Shown: positions 51,428 to 59,333 of the stretch, one piece after another
Layout of the letters: every line of letters begins with the position of its first letter
Numbering within the stretch: the stretch's first letter is position 1
Assembly: GCA_042691655.1 (NCBI GenBank)
Contig: CP170506.1
Coordinates: 4,154,001-4,218,000 of the forward strand
Direction of reading: 5' to 3'
Origin: UBA695 sp042691655
GTDB lineage: Bacteria > Verrucomicrobiota > Verrucomicrobiia > Chthoniobacterales > Chthoniobacteraceae
DNA: 64,000 bases
Notes under the pieces: generated by a model
Told to the model about the DNA's origin: nothing
The model's database searches: none
The model's input: only the letters and a program-made list of their open reading frames with translations
Position numbers and translations under genes: made by a program

Positions 51428-53020
51428 TTAACTCTTCGAATCTGCCGACAAGTTGAACAGCGTGGCGGTCGGGTTCTGTTTGACGAAGTAGTCGAGCGTC
51501 CACTGGCTGGGGAAGAGGACCACGGGCTGGTCTTCGGCGTCGTAGGCGACGCGGCAGCCGGTCGGGAGCTTCAGCTCGGCGATTTCGGAGGTTTCGGTCC
51601 CGGCCTTGAGCCATTTGACGATCTCCCACGGCACGGATTCGAGCCGCGAAACGGCCCCGTATTCGCTCTCCAGGCGGTATTGCACCACCTCGAATTGCAG
51701 CGGGCCGACGGCGGCGAGGAGCGGGATGCGCTGGTCGGAATCGCGCAGGTAAAAGACCTGGATGACGCCTTCCTGCAAGAGCTGGTCGAGCCCTTGGCGG
51801 AATTGCTTGAACTTGCCCGGGTTGGGGTTCTGCAAATAGGCGAAGCACTCGGGGGCGAAGCGCGGGATTTCGTTGAACGCGATGGAGGCGTCTTCGGTAA
51901 GCGTGTCGCCGATGCCAAATTCGCTGTGGCCGACCAGGCCCACGATGTCGCCGGGCCAGGCCTCGTCCACGGTTTCGCGTTCCTGGCCAAAGAGCTTGTG
52001 CGAGCTGGAGAGGCGCACTTTTTTGCCCGATTGCGCGTGCGTCACCGTCATGTCGCGCTCGAATTTACCCGAGCAGACGCGCACGAACGCGATGCGGTCG
52101 CGGTGCTTCGGGTCCATGTTGGCCTGGATCTTGAAGACGAAGCCGGAGAAGGCGGGATCGGTCGGGTTGACCATGCCGGAGGTTGAGCGGCGGGGGGCGG
52201 GGGGCGCGGATTTGGCCAAAAACGAGTCGAGCAGCAGTTGCACGCCGAAGTTGTTCATGGCGCTGCCGAAAAAGACGGGCGTGAGCGTGCCGGAGAGGAC
52301 GGCCTCCTCCGAGTACTCGCGGCCTGCCAGCTCCAGCATTTCCAGCTCCTCGACAAAGTGGGCGTAGTCCGCCGGGTCGACCTGCTCTCGCACGAGCGGC
52401 TCATCCAGGCTCATGACCGTGACCGGGGCGCGGTAGGCCCCCATTTTGGTCCGTTCGAAGAGATGCAGCTCCTTGGACTGGCGGTCGTAGACGCCCTTGA
52501 AGCCGAAGCCGGTGCCCAGGGGCCAGTTGACCGGAAACGCGCCGATGCCGAGCACGCTCTCCAGCTCATCGACGAGCTCGATGGGGTCGCGCGTGGGGCG
52601 GTCGACCTTGTTCATGAAGGTGAAGATCGGCACGCCCCGGCGGCGGCAGACCTCGAAGAGTTTGCGCGTCTGGGTCTCGATGCCCTTACCCGCGTCGATG
52701 ACCATGACGACGGCGTCCACGGCGGTGAGCACGCGGTAGGTGTCCTCGGAAAAGTCCTTGTGGCCGGGGGTGTCCAGGAGGTTGACGCGGTAGCCGTCGT
52801 AGTCAAATTGCAGGACGGTGGAGCTGACCGAGATGCCGCGTTTGCGTTCGAGTTCCATCCAGTCCGAAGTGGCCGCGCGCTGGCTCTTGCGGGCCGTGAC
52901 GGACCCGGCGAGCTGCACCGCACCGCCGTAGAGGAGGAGCTTTTCGGTCAGCGTGGTCTTGCCCGCGTCGGGGTGGGAAATGATGGCGAAGGTGCGCCGC
53001 CTGGAAATCTCGGATTGCAT
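51428..53020 (-). CDS. prfC: Peptide chain release factor 3
   Basis: 530 residues from ATG 53020 (a start at 53035 adds five). GTPase that recycles class-I release factors. G1 is HPDAGKTT, followed by ERKRGISVSSTV and NLLDTPGHKDF. The RF3-specific C-terminal region is present. It is distinguished from EF-G by the absence of domain IV. Confidence 0.94.
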   Translation of the reverse strand: MQSEISRRRTFAIISHPDAGKTTLTEKLLLYGGAVQLAGSVTARKSQRAATSDWMELERKRGISVSSTVLQFDYDGYRVNLLDTPGHKDFSEDTYRVLTAVDAVVMVIDAGKGIETQTRKLFEVCRRRGVPIFTFMNKVDRPTRDPIELVDELESVLGIGAFPVNWPLGTGFGFKGVYDRQSKELHLFERTKMGAYRAPVTVMSLDEPLVREQVDPADYAHFVEELEMLELAGREYSEEAVLSGTLTPVFFGSAMNNFGVQLLLDSFLAKSAPPAPRRSTSGMVNPTDPAFSGFVFKIQANMDPKHRDRIAFVRVCSGKFERDMTVTHAQSGKKVRLSSSHKLFGQERETVDEAWPGDIVGLVGHSEFGIGDTLTEDASIAFNEIPRFAPECFAYLQNPNPGKFKQFRQGLDQLLQEGVIQVFYLRDSDQRIPLLAAVGPLQFEVVQYRLESEYGAVSRLESVPWEIVKWLKAGTETSEIAELKLPTGCRVAYDAEDQPVVLFPSQWTLDYFVKQNPTATLFNLSADSKS

Positions 53021-53055
53021 GGAAGGTGGGAGCATAGCAGGTCTTCGGGAAATGC

Positions 53056-53155
53056 ACCACAGAGGACACAGAGAACACGGAGGAAAAAAACCGAGGGATC
53101 GGATGATTCCTTTTTCCCTCCTCCGTGCCCTCTGTGCTCTCCGTGTCCTCTGTGG
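53056..53155. repeat. Nonamer hairpin of the CACAGAGGA family, arms of unequal length
   Basis: The left arm (53056-53083) has three 9-base units, ACCACAGAGGACACAGAGAA and so on. The right arm (53120-53155) is the reverse complement but with four units. The arms therefore differ by exactly one nonamer. The loop contains a run of A and of T. It sits between the thiE end and the prfC start. Confidence 0.93.
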
Positions 53156-53161
53156 TAATTC

Positions 53162-53797
53162 CTAATCCCCCAAAGCCCCCCGCACGACCCCGCTCAACTT
53201 CTCCGCCGCCTGGCGCGGAGAGGGGGCCGAGGCGATGGCGGAGATCACTGCCACGCCATCGGCTCCGGCGCGAATGACCCCGGCGGCGTTGGCCTGGCTG
53301 ATGCCGCCGATGCCGACCAGCCGGTGGCGGCAATGGGCGCGCGCCCAGGCGAGGCCCTCCAGGCCCCAGGGCTCGGCGGTGTCCGTTTTGCTGGCCGAGG
53401 GAAAGACGGGGCTGATGCCGAGGTAATCGACCTCCAGTGCTTCTGCCGCGAGCGCCTGCTCCCGGGTATCCACGGAAAGCCCGATGCGCACTGTGGGGCC
53501 GAGGAGTTGGCGAGCCTCGGCCACGGGGAGGTCGCTCTGGCCCAGGTGAATACCCTCCGCGCCGACGATTCGCGCCACGGCGACGTCGTCGTTGATGAAA
53601 AGGGGGGTACGTGTCGGGGCCAGGATGGCTTTGAGCGCCCGGGCCAGCTCGGTGAATTCGGGCAAATTCGCCTCCTTTTCGCGTAGCTGAACGAGCGTCA
53701 CGCCGCCCGCCACCGCTTCGGCGACGAGCTCCAGCAGGCCGCGCCCGGCGGTGAAATCGCGCCCGATGACGAGGTAGACCGAGAGGTCGCGGCTCAT
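53162..53797 (-). CDS. thiE: Thiamine-phosphate synthase
   Basis: 211 residues from ATG 53797. Joins hydroxymethylpyrimidine diphosphate and thiazole phosphate. Family segments: VTLVQLREKEAN, LFINDDVAVARIVGAEGIHLGQSDL, DYLGISPVFPSASK and VGIGGISQANAAGVIRAGADGVAVISAI. The ATGA overlap with thiM shows coupled translation. No TPP riboswitch is visible. Confidence 0.95.
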   Translation of the reverse strand: MSRDLSVYLVIGRDFTAGRGLLELVAEAVAGGVTLVQLREKEANLPEFTELARALKAILAPTRTPLFINDDVAVARIVGAEGIHLGQSDLPVAEARQLLGPTVRIGLSVDTREQALAAEALEVDYLGISPVFPSASKTDTAEPWGLEGLAWARAHCRHRLVGIGGISQANAAGVIRAGADGVAVISAIASAPSPRQAAEKLSGVVRGALGD

Positions 53798-54594
53798 GCG
53801 CGGCTCAGCTTGACGTGGCCCAGGAAATCGGCGCGGTTGAGCGAATGGAGGACGTCGAGGAAGTGGACTTGCATCGTGCCCGGGCCAGCGGCCTTTTCGG
53901 CGGCCAGCTCGGCGGCGACTTTCATGACGGCCATGCCCGCGGCTGCGGCGTCGAGCGGGTCGGCCACTGCCGCGAAGGCCCCCACGAGCGCGCTGCACGT
54001 GCAGCCCATGCCGGTGATGCGCGGCATGAGCGACGAGCCGCCGCCCAGGTGCCAGGTCTCGCGGCCATTGGTGACGAGGTCGGTCTCTCCGCTGGCGACG
54101 ACGGTGCAGCGGAACTCCAGGGCCAGGCTGCGGGCGGCGTCGCGCGCCTGGGCTGCGCTGTGCGTGCTGTCCACGCCCTTAGTGTTTACAGCTCCCCCAG
54201 CGAGCGCGAGTAATTCAGAGGCATTGGCGCGGATGACGGCGGGCTGCCCCTCGTGAATGAGTGCCAGCGCCGTCTCGGTGCGCAGGCGCGAGGCCCCGGC
54301 CCCGACGGGGTCGATGACGAGCGGGACGGCCCGTTTGTAAGCTTCGCGGGCGGCCACTTTCATGCTGCCGATCCAGGCTTTGTCGAGCGTGCCGAGGTTG
54401 AGCACCAGCGCTGAGGCGATGGCCATTAAATCAGGGAGCTCCTCGGGTTCGTGCGCCATAATGGGCGAGGCCCCCAGGGCGAGGAGCGCGTTGGCGTTGA
54501 GGTTCATCACCACGAGGTTGGTGATGCTGTGGACGAGGGGGGCTTTGGCGCGAACCTCCTCGACGTGGCTCCAGAGTAGTTCAGGGGTGATCAT
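53794..54594 (-). CDS. thiM: Hydroxyethylthiazole kinase
   Basis: 266 residues. Salvage kinase for the thiazole moiety. The HSITNLVVMNLNANALLALGASPIMA motif and VIDPVGAGASRLRTE are diagnostic, as is the nucleotide-binding TGMGCTCSALVGAF. It overlaps the jag end by 14 bases and thiE by 4, forming a tight operon. Confidence 0.95.
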   Translation of the reverse strand: MITPELLWSHVEEVRAKAPLVHSITNLVVMNLNANALLALGASPIMAHEPEELPDLMAIASALVLNLGTLDKAWIGSMKVAAREAYKRAVPLVIDPVGAGASRLRTETALALIHEGQPAVIRANASELLALAGGAVNTKGVDSTHSAAQARDAARSLALEFRCTVVASGETDLVTNGRETWHLGGGSSLMPRITGMGCTCSALVGAFAAVADPLDAAAAGMAVMKVAAELAAEKAAGPGTMQVHFLDVLHSLNRADFLGHVKLSRA

Positions 54595-55039
54595 GCGAGC
54601 GGATTTTTAGCGTGATCCGCTTCAACCGGGCGTCGTCGTTCGGGCTCCAAGTGGCGATTTGCGGATCGTCTTTGAACGCGTTGTGAATGAGCCGACGATC
54701 GTAGGAGTTCATCGGCTCAAGGTGAAATGGGAGGCCCGTCTCCCGGACGGAATCGGCGGTTTTGCGCACGCGGGCCAGGAGGGCGTCGTTGCGCATGTCG
54801 CGGAAATGCTCCACGTCGACCTGCACTTTGGGGCTGGCCGGGTCCTGAGCTTGTAGCACGCGGTTGACCAGGTACTGCAAGTCCTCAATGCGCTGGCCCA
54901 TGGGGCCGGTGAGCGCCTCGCCCTCGTTGGAGTAAACCTGGAGGGTCAGGCCGTGTTCCATCTCGACTTCCTCGATCTCAAACGCAAACCCGAGGCAGCC
55001 CAGCAGGGTGTCGAGAATTTCCTTTGGCGTTTGTTTCAT
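54581..55039 (-). CDS. Jag/KhpB-like R3H RNA-binding protein
   Basis: 152 residues from ATG 55039. A KH-type segment (residues about 40-75, GEALTGPMGQRIEDLQYLVNRVL) is followed by an R3H domain (about 85-150, LEPMNSYDRRLIHNAFKDD). This is the SpoIIIJ-associated Jag family. It follows yidC, the usual partner, but the N-terminal Jag-N domain is missing. Confidence 0.9.
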   Translation of the reverse strand: MKQTPKEILDTLLGCLGFAFEIEEVEMEHGLTLQVYSNEGEALTGPMGQRIEDLQYLVNRVLQAQDPASPKVQVDVEHFRDMRNDALLARVRKTADSVRETGLPFHLEPMNSYDRRLIHNAFKDDPQIATWSPNDDARLKRITLKIRSHDHP

Positions 55040-55071
55040 GACGAGGGGTAAAAAGTTCGGTGTTTTCAATA

Positions 55072-55129
55072 TCATCAGGAACTCAGGAACTCAGGAAAAG
55101 AATCTAAAAAATTCCTGAGTTCCTGATGA
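55072..55129. repeat. Hairpin of the GGAACTCA family, arms differ by one unit
   Basis: The left arm 55072-55097 contains TCATCAGGAACTCAGGAACT with two GGAACTCA units; the right arm 55112-55129 is its reverse complement with one unit. The difference is exactly one octamer. It lies between the yidC end and the jag start, within the yidC-jag-thi operon. Confidence 0.93.
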
Positions 55130-55141
55130 ATCTTTCGTCTC

Positions 55142-56857
55142 TTATTTCTTCTTGGCTTTTTCCAGCGCTGGCATCGGCTGGTTGCGCGTTACATAGAGCT
55201 GGAGGATCGAGAGGAGGTTCTGGACGGTGTAGTAGAGGGCCAGGGCCGAGGCGAAGTTGTAGGTGAAGACCACGAAGATCAGCGGCATGAGCATCATGAT
55301 CTTCTGCTGCGAAGGGTCGCCCGCCTTCGGGGTGAGCTGCATCTGCCAGACCATCGTGAGGGCCATGGCGATGGGCAGGATGTTCACCGGGAAACCGGCA
55401 AGGTGGAAGATGGTGTCGGGGCGAGAGAGATCGTGGACCCACAGGAAGCTGGAGTTGCGCAGCTCCACCGCCGTGCCGAGCATCGAGTAGAAGCCGATGA
55501 AGATGGGGATCTGGATGAGCATCGGCAGACAGCCCGAGAGGGGGTTGACGCCGTACTGTTTGTAGAGCTTCATGACCTCCTGGTTCATCCGGGCCGGGTC
55601 GTCCTTGTATTTGTCGCGCAGCTCGGTCTGCTTGGGCATGAGGAGCTGCATGCGCTTCATGGAGCGGTTGGCGCGGCCCTGGATCGGCCAGAGCAGGCCC
55701 CGGACGATGAAGGTCAGAACGATGATCGCCCAGGCGTAGCTGTGGAGGAAGCCTTGCAGGGCGTTCATGGAGCGCAGGAGGACGGTGCCGACGGTGCGGG
55801 TAATCCACCAGCGGTCAATGTACGTCATGGCCGTGGCGTTGCTGCCGAGGGCGGCCAGGGCTTCGAGTTCGGCGGGGCCGGAGTAGACGGTGAAGTTTTT
55901 GCGAACGGTCTCGCCCGGGACGAGCTTGAAGCCGGGCATTTCGAGGAAGCCTTCAATGCCCTTGACGTCGTGACCGTCGAGCTTACCGGGTACCTGCCGG
56001 GCCCAGACGCCCTGGCCCGTGGTCCCCTCGGGCAGCAGCATGGTGGTGAAGTACTGGTTGCGCACGCCCGCCCAGAGGACGTTGCCGGGAGATTGGGCGT
56101 AGAAGGGCTTGGCGGCGGAGGTCTCGATGCCGATGAGCGGGATGCGGCCCGCGTCGAACTTGTCCGGGGTGATAAAGGAGTTGGAGTGCCCGGCGAAGTA
56201 GTCGAAGCCGATGTACATCGGGACGTCGCTGCCGTAGAGCAGGTGGGCCAGGCCGGTAAAGACGTAGTAGGCGGGGTATTCAACGGCTCCGGCGCTCTTA
56301 TTCTGGAAGACGACCTCCAGGCCGAGCCGGTAGGCCGCTTTCGGGTCCCGGTTGAGGGTGTAGATTTTTTTGACGGAGATGCCCGGGGGCACCGTGGTCT
56401 CGCAGATGACTTGGTCGCCCTCTACCGTGACGGTGTACGGGGTATTGGGGGCTTTCTCGGGGTGGAGGACCAGCGCGCCGATCGGGTGCGAGGCGCCGTT
56501 GTTGAGGACCATCCGCTCTCCGGGCTGCGCGCCCTGATGGTTGAGGAGCTTGAGGGTGGCGATGCCGCCGCCGAGGTTGGTGAAGGTGTAGTCCACCGCG
56601 CCATTGCCGACCACCTGGGTCTCCTCGGGAACCGTGGCCGCCGGGGCGGCTTCAAGCGGGGCCGGGGTAGCTGCAGGAGTGGCGGCTGCGGTCTCAGGGG
56701 CCGATGGGGCCGCGGAAGGGGAGGCTGAGGCCTGCGTCTCGGAGGTGGAGGGAGTGGCCGGTGCGGGGTTGAGGCGCTGGTGCTTCAACTGCTGGTGCTG
56801 GGCCAAGACGAAGACCAAAATGGCGAGCGCGATCCCAACGATGCTTTTACGATCCAT
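55142..56857 (-). CDS. yidC: Membrane protein insertase YidC
   Basis: 571 residues. N-terminal membrane helix, a Pro/Ala/Thr-rich linker (about 28-75), a large periplasmic domain, then the five-helix insertase core (LHSYAWAIIVLTFIVRGLLWPIQGRANRSMKRM, MPKQTELRDKYKDD and YGVNPLSGCLPMLIQIPIFI). The C-terminus ends in a basic tail KAKKK. Catalyses insertion of membrane proteins with or without SecYEG. Confidence 0.97.
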   Translation of the reverse strand: MDRKSIVGIALAILVFVLAQHQQLKHQRLNPAPATPSTSETQASASPSAAPSAPETAAATPAATPAPLEAAPAATVPEETQVVGNGAVDYTFTNLGGGIATLKLLNHQGAQPGERMVLNNGASHPIGALVLHPEKAPNTPYTVTVEGDQVICETTVPPGISVKKIYTLNRDPKAAYRLGLEVVFQNKSAGAVEYPAYYVFTGLAHLLYGSDVPMYIGFDYFAGHSNSFITPDKFDAGRIPLIGIETSAAKPFYAQSPGNVLWAGVRNQYFTTMLLPEGTTGQGVWARQVPGKLDGHDVKGIEGFLEMPGFKLVPGETVRKNFTVYSGPAELEALAALGSNATAMTYIDRWWITRTVGTVLLRSMNALQGFLHSYAWAIIVLTFIVRGLLWPIQGRANRSMKRMQLLMPKQTELRDKYKDDPARMNQEVMKLYKQYGVNPLSGCLPMLIQIPIFIGFYSMLGTAVELRNSSFLWVHDLSRPDTIFHLAGFPVNILPIAMALTMVWQMQLTPKAGDPSQQKIMMLMPLIFVVFTYNFASALALYYTVQNLLSILQLYVTRNQPMPALEKAKKK

Positions 56858-56883
56858 AAAAAACTGAAAATTAACCTGCGGTT

Positions 56884-57147
56884 TCAGGGCCGGTGGCCCC
56901 CTGGGTGCGAATCTTCGGGCGGCACGGGATCATAGCCCTGCCCTCCCCACGGATGGCAACGGGCGATTCGCTTCAGCCCCAGCCAACCGCCGCGCCAGAC
57001 TCCAAAGCGTTCCACGGCCTCCGCGAAATAGCGCGAACACGAAGGCTCGTACCGGCACCCGCCACCGGGCCCGGTAATCGCGCTCAACAGAGGCGACACC
57101 CCCAGTTGGTAACCCCGGATTAATTTCAATACAACCCACTTCAGCAT
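56884..57147 (-). CDS. yidD: Membrane protein insertion efficiency factor YidD
   Basis: 87 residues from ATG 57147. Contains the family core RGYQLGVSPLLSAITG, CRYEPSCSRYFAEAVERFGVWRG and ARCHPWGGQGYDPVP. It lies between rnpA and yidC, as expected. Helps insert membrane proteins. Confidence 0.93.
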   Translation of the reverse strand: MLKWVVLKLIRGYQLGVSPLLSAITGPGGGCRYEPSCSRYFAEAVERFGVWRGGWLGLKRIARCHPWGGQGYDPVPPEDSHPGGHRP

Positions 57148-57156
57148 GACGGTCAA

Positions 57157-57573
57157 TCACGATGGATGGTCCTGGGAGGTTTCGCCACCGGTTTTCTGCA
57201 AAATTCCGGCGCGCCGGGCGAGGTGGGTCCACTCGCCTTGCAACTGGGTGAAGCTGGCCTTCACGGCCGCCCTGCGGGCAATGGCGACCACCCAGACGCC
57301 CGGGGTCCATTCGGGCAGGGAGAGCCGCATCAGTTCCCGCAACCGGCGACGGACCCGGTTGCGTTCCACGGCGATCCCGACCCGCTTGGAGGTGATGAGC
57401 CCCGTGCGGGTGGCCTCGCGGTCTTTGAGTACCCCGAGGGTGAAATACCGCCCCCCAAAGGCGCGCCCCTCCGTTTTCACGCGGAGAAACTCCGAGCTAT
57501 AGTGCAGGTGGATCGACTTTGGGAACGTCAGCGGCACGGAGAGGCCAGCTTGTATTCTGGCAAAATCCGGCAA
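57157..57573 (-). CDS. rnpA: Ribonuclease P protein component
   Basis: 138 residues, starting with TTG at 57573, directly after the rpmH stop (TAATTG). The RNase P basic motif RVGIAVERNRVRRRLREL is present. The N-terminus is longer than many (SIHLHYSSEFLRVKTEGRA). A methionine start is absent nearby, so the TTG start is accepted. Confidence 0.93.
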   Translation of the reverse strand: MPDFARIQAGLSVPLTFPKSIHLHYSSEFLRVKTEGRAFGGRYFTLGVLKDREATRTGLITSKRVGIAVERNRVRRRLRELMRLSLPEWTPGVWVVAIARRAAVKASFTQLQGEWTHLARRAGILQKTGGETSQDHPS

Positions 57574-57747
57574 TTACGCCTCGGTGTGGCGGGCGAAATG
57601 AATCTCCACGCCCTTGGGCAGCAGGCGCTTGCGCCCACGCTGACGGCGGCGGGAAAGGATCGCGCGGCCGCTCTTGGTTTTCATACGGGCGCGGAACCCG
57701 AACTGCTGTTTGCGCGTGCGCTTGGAAGGTTGGTAGGTGCGTTTCAT
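57574..57747 (-). CDS. rpmH: 50S ribosomal protein L34 (bL34)
   Basis: 57 residues: MKRTYQPSKRTRKQQFGFRA, then a basic RSRR/KRLLP-type end (SRRRQRGRKRLLPKGVE). L34 is at the head of the rpmH-rnpA-yidD-yidC-jag-thiM-thiE series. The C-terminal extension IHFARHTEA is longer than the common 44-46 residues. dnaA is not upstream. Confidence 0.96.
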   Translation of the reverse strand: MKRTYQPSKRTRKQQFGFRARMKTKSGRAILSRRRQRGRKRLLPKGVEIHFARHTEA

Positions 57748-57936
57748 AAGCCTGAAAAACTGTTTGGAAAAAGAGCGGAAACTCTATCGGGTCCCCGGCC
57801 GATGTCAACCGATTCTATGCCTGGCCCCCCGGGAAAACTTTCCCGGGGTGTTAAACAACCGACATTATGCGTAGGGCGCATGTGCCGATACGGGTTGCCA
57901 TCAGGGGCCTGCCCTGATTACTCTTTCGGGCGAAAC

Positions 57937-58413
57937 ATGATGAAGACACCGCACCTCAGCCTATCTGGCGCATTTTCTCTTGTCGAGGTGACGTTTGCCC
58001 TGGGGATTTGCGCTTTTTGTCTATTGGCGGTCTTTGGGCTGCTCCCGGCGGGCTTCAAGAACAGCCAGACGGCCTCGGAGGAGACGGCGGCGGCGAATCT
58101 GCTTTCGCTGGTGGCCGTGGATCTCCGGGAGACGCCGCAGAACAGTGGATTTTCGAGCTTTTTCAGCATTCCCGTCACCGCGAGCTCGGGGACGACGGCG
58201 GCGGTGCGCTATTTCAGCGAGGCGGGGCACAGCTCGGAAGCGCCGGATGCGGATTCCCGCTACCGGGTGGCGGTTTCTTTGCTGCCCAGCAGGAACGTCT
58301 CGTACACGAAGCTGGCCACGATGGCTGACGTGCTGGTGAGCTGGCCCGCGCAGGCCAACCCCGCGGAGGCAGCCGGGCGGGTCCGGACGTTTATCGCGGT
58401 GGACCGGAATTAG
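57937..58413 (+). CDS. Type IV pilin-like protein, Verru_Chthon cassette protein B-like
   Basis: 158 residues from ATG 57937. A prepilin-type signal: a short basic/polar leader, then Gly-Ala-Phe-Ser-Leu-Val-Glu at the cleavage site and a hydrophobic helix (TFALGICAFCLLAVFGLLPAGF). The remainder is a small globular domain. The gene opens a three-gene set; it matches the size and start of the Verru_Chthon cassette protein B, by recollection of the family. Probably processed by a prepilin peptidase. Confidence 0.75.
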   Translation: MMKTPHLSLSGAFSLVEVTFALGICAFCLLAVFGLLPAGFKNSQTASEETAAANLLSLVAVDLRETPQNSGFSSFFSIPVTASSGTTAAVRYFSEAGHSSEAPDADSRYRVAVSLLPSRNVSYTKLATMADVLVSWPAQANPAEAAGRVRTFIAVDRN

Positions 58414-58415
58414 CG

Positions 58416-59333
58416 ATGAAGAGGATTTCCACGGCTCCGGCGGGTGGATTTACGCTCGTGGAATGGCTCGTGACGATGACGATCCTGGCCCTGCTCATCG
58501 TGCTCGCCGCCCAGGTGTGCAACGGGGCTCGCTGGATTCAGTGCACCAGCAACCGCCGCCTCGACGCCGACGAGGAAGCCCGCTCGGTGTTTGACCGGAT
58601 GGCGATGGACTTCGCCCAGATGCTCCGGCGGCCGGACGTCGATTACTGGCTCAAGGACGATGTGAACCGCTGGAACGACGGCACCGGCAACGACCAGCTC
58701 GCTTTTTTCAGCTCCGTGCCCGGTTACTACCCCGAGGACGCGTGGAATAGCCCCATCTCGGTGGTCGGCTACTGGGTGGACCCGGTGGAGGGGCTCCAGC
58801 GCCATAGCTGCGGGCTGCTCTGGAACGGGATGGCCCGGGCGGACCCGCAGATGATTTTCGCCGGGGTCTCCCGCTCCAACGGATCGGGCACGAATACGCT
58901 GCTGGAAAACTGGCCGGGAGCCATCAAGCCCCTCGGTGATGACGGCAGCGAGCCCGCCGGGGCCGGGGTGTTTCGGATGGAGTATTACTACGTGCTCCGA
59001 TCGGACGCCGCCCATCCCCCCACGCTTAGCGCGCTGCCGTGGCAGCAGGGGGGCGCTTCGGTCAACGGCCTGCGCGACGTGGCGGCCTTCGGGGTCGTGC
59101 TCGCGATCATCGACGCCCGGGGGCGCGCTCTGCTTTCGCAGAAGGCGCTGGGGGACCTGGCCGGGGCCATGGAGAATTTTTCCGCGACCACCACCCAGCC
59201 GGGCGACCTTGAGGCGCGGTGGCAAGCGGCGCTCCAAACGAGCGGCCTGCCCCCGGCCGCCCTTTCGTCGATCCGGATTTACCGGCGCTGGTTTTACCTT
59301 TCGCCCCTGCACGCGCCGGGGGATATGCCATGA
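58416..59333 (+). CDS. Pilin-like protein, Verru_Chthon cassette protein C-like
   Basis: 305 residues. GGFTLVEWLVTMTILALLIVLAA is a classic prepilin cleavage region and N-terminal helix. The C-terminal 200 residues contain many aromatic and Asp residues with no known fold; it ends near SLRLYRRWFYLSPLHAPG-type Arg/Trp region. It starts 3 bases after the first gene and overlaps the next by ATGA. It matches the cassette C layout. Confidence 0.75.
   Translation: MKRISTAPAGGFTLVEWLVTMTILALLIVLAAQVCNGARWIQCTSNRRLDADEEARSVFDRMAMDFAQMLRRPDVDYWLKDDVNRWNDGTGNDQLAFFSSVPGYYPEDAWNSPISVVGYWVDPVEGLQRHSCGLLWNGMARADPQMIFAGVSRSNGSGTNTLLENWPGAIKPLGDDGSEPAGAGVFRMEYYYVLRSDAAHPPTLSALPWQQGGASVNGLRDVAAFGVVLAIIDARGRALLSQKALGDLAGAMENFSATTTQPGDLEARWQAALQTSGLPPAALSSIRIYRRWFYLSPLHAPGDMP

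Noticed and set aside
53162..54594. TPP riboswitch for the thi genes
   Set aside because: The genes are embedded in the yidC-jag operon and I found no conserved TPP-switch core upstream.
55403..56728. Open frame of 441 codons opposite yidC
   Set aside because: Shadow of yidC codon bias with a Gly/Asp/Glu/Val-rich sequence and no domain.
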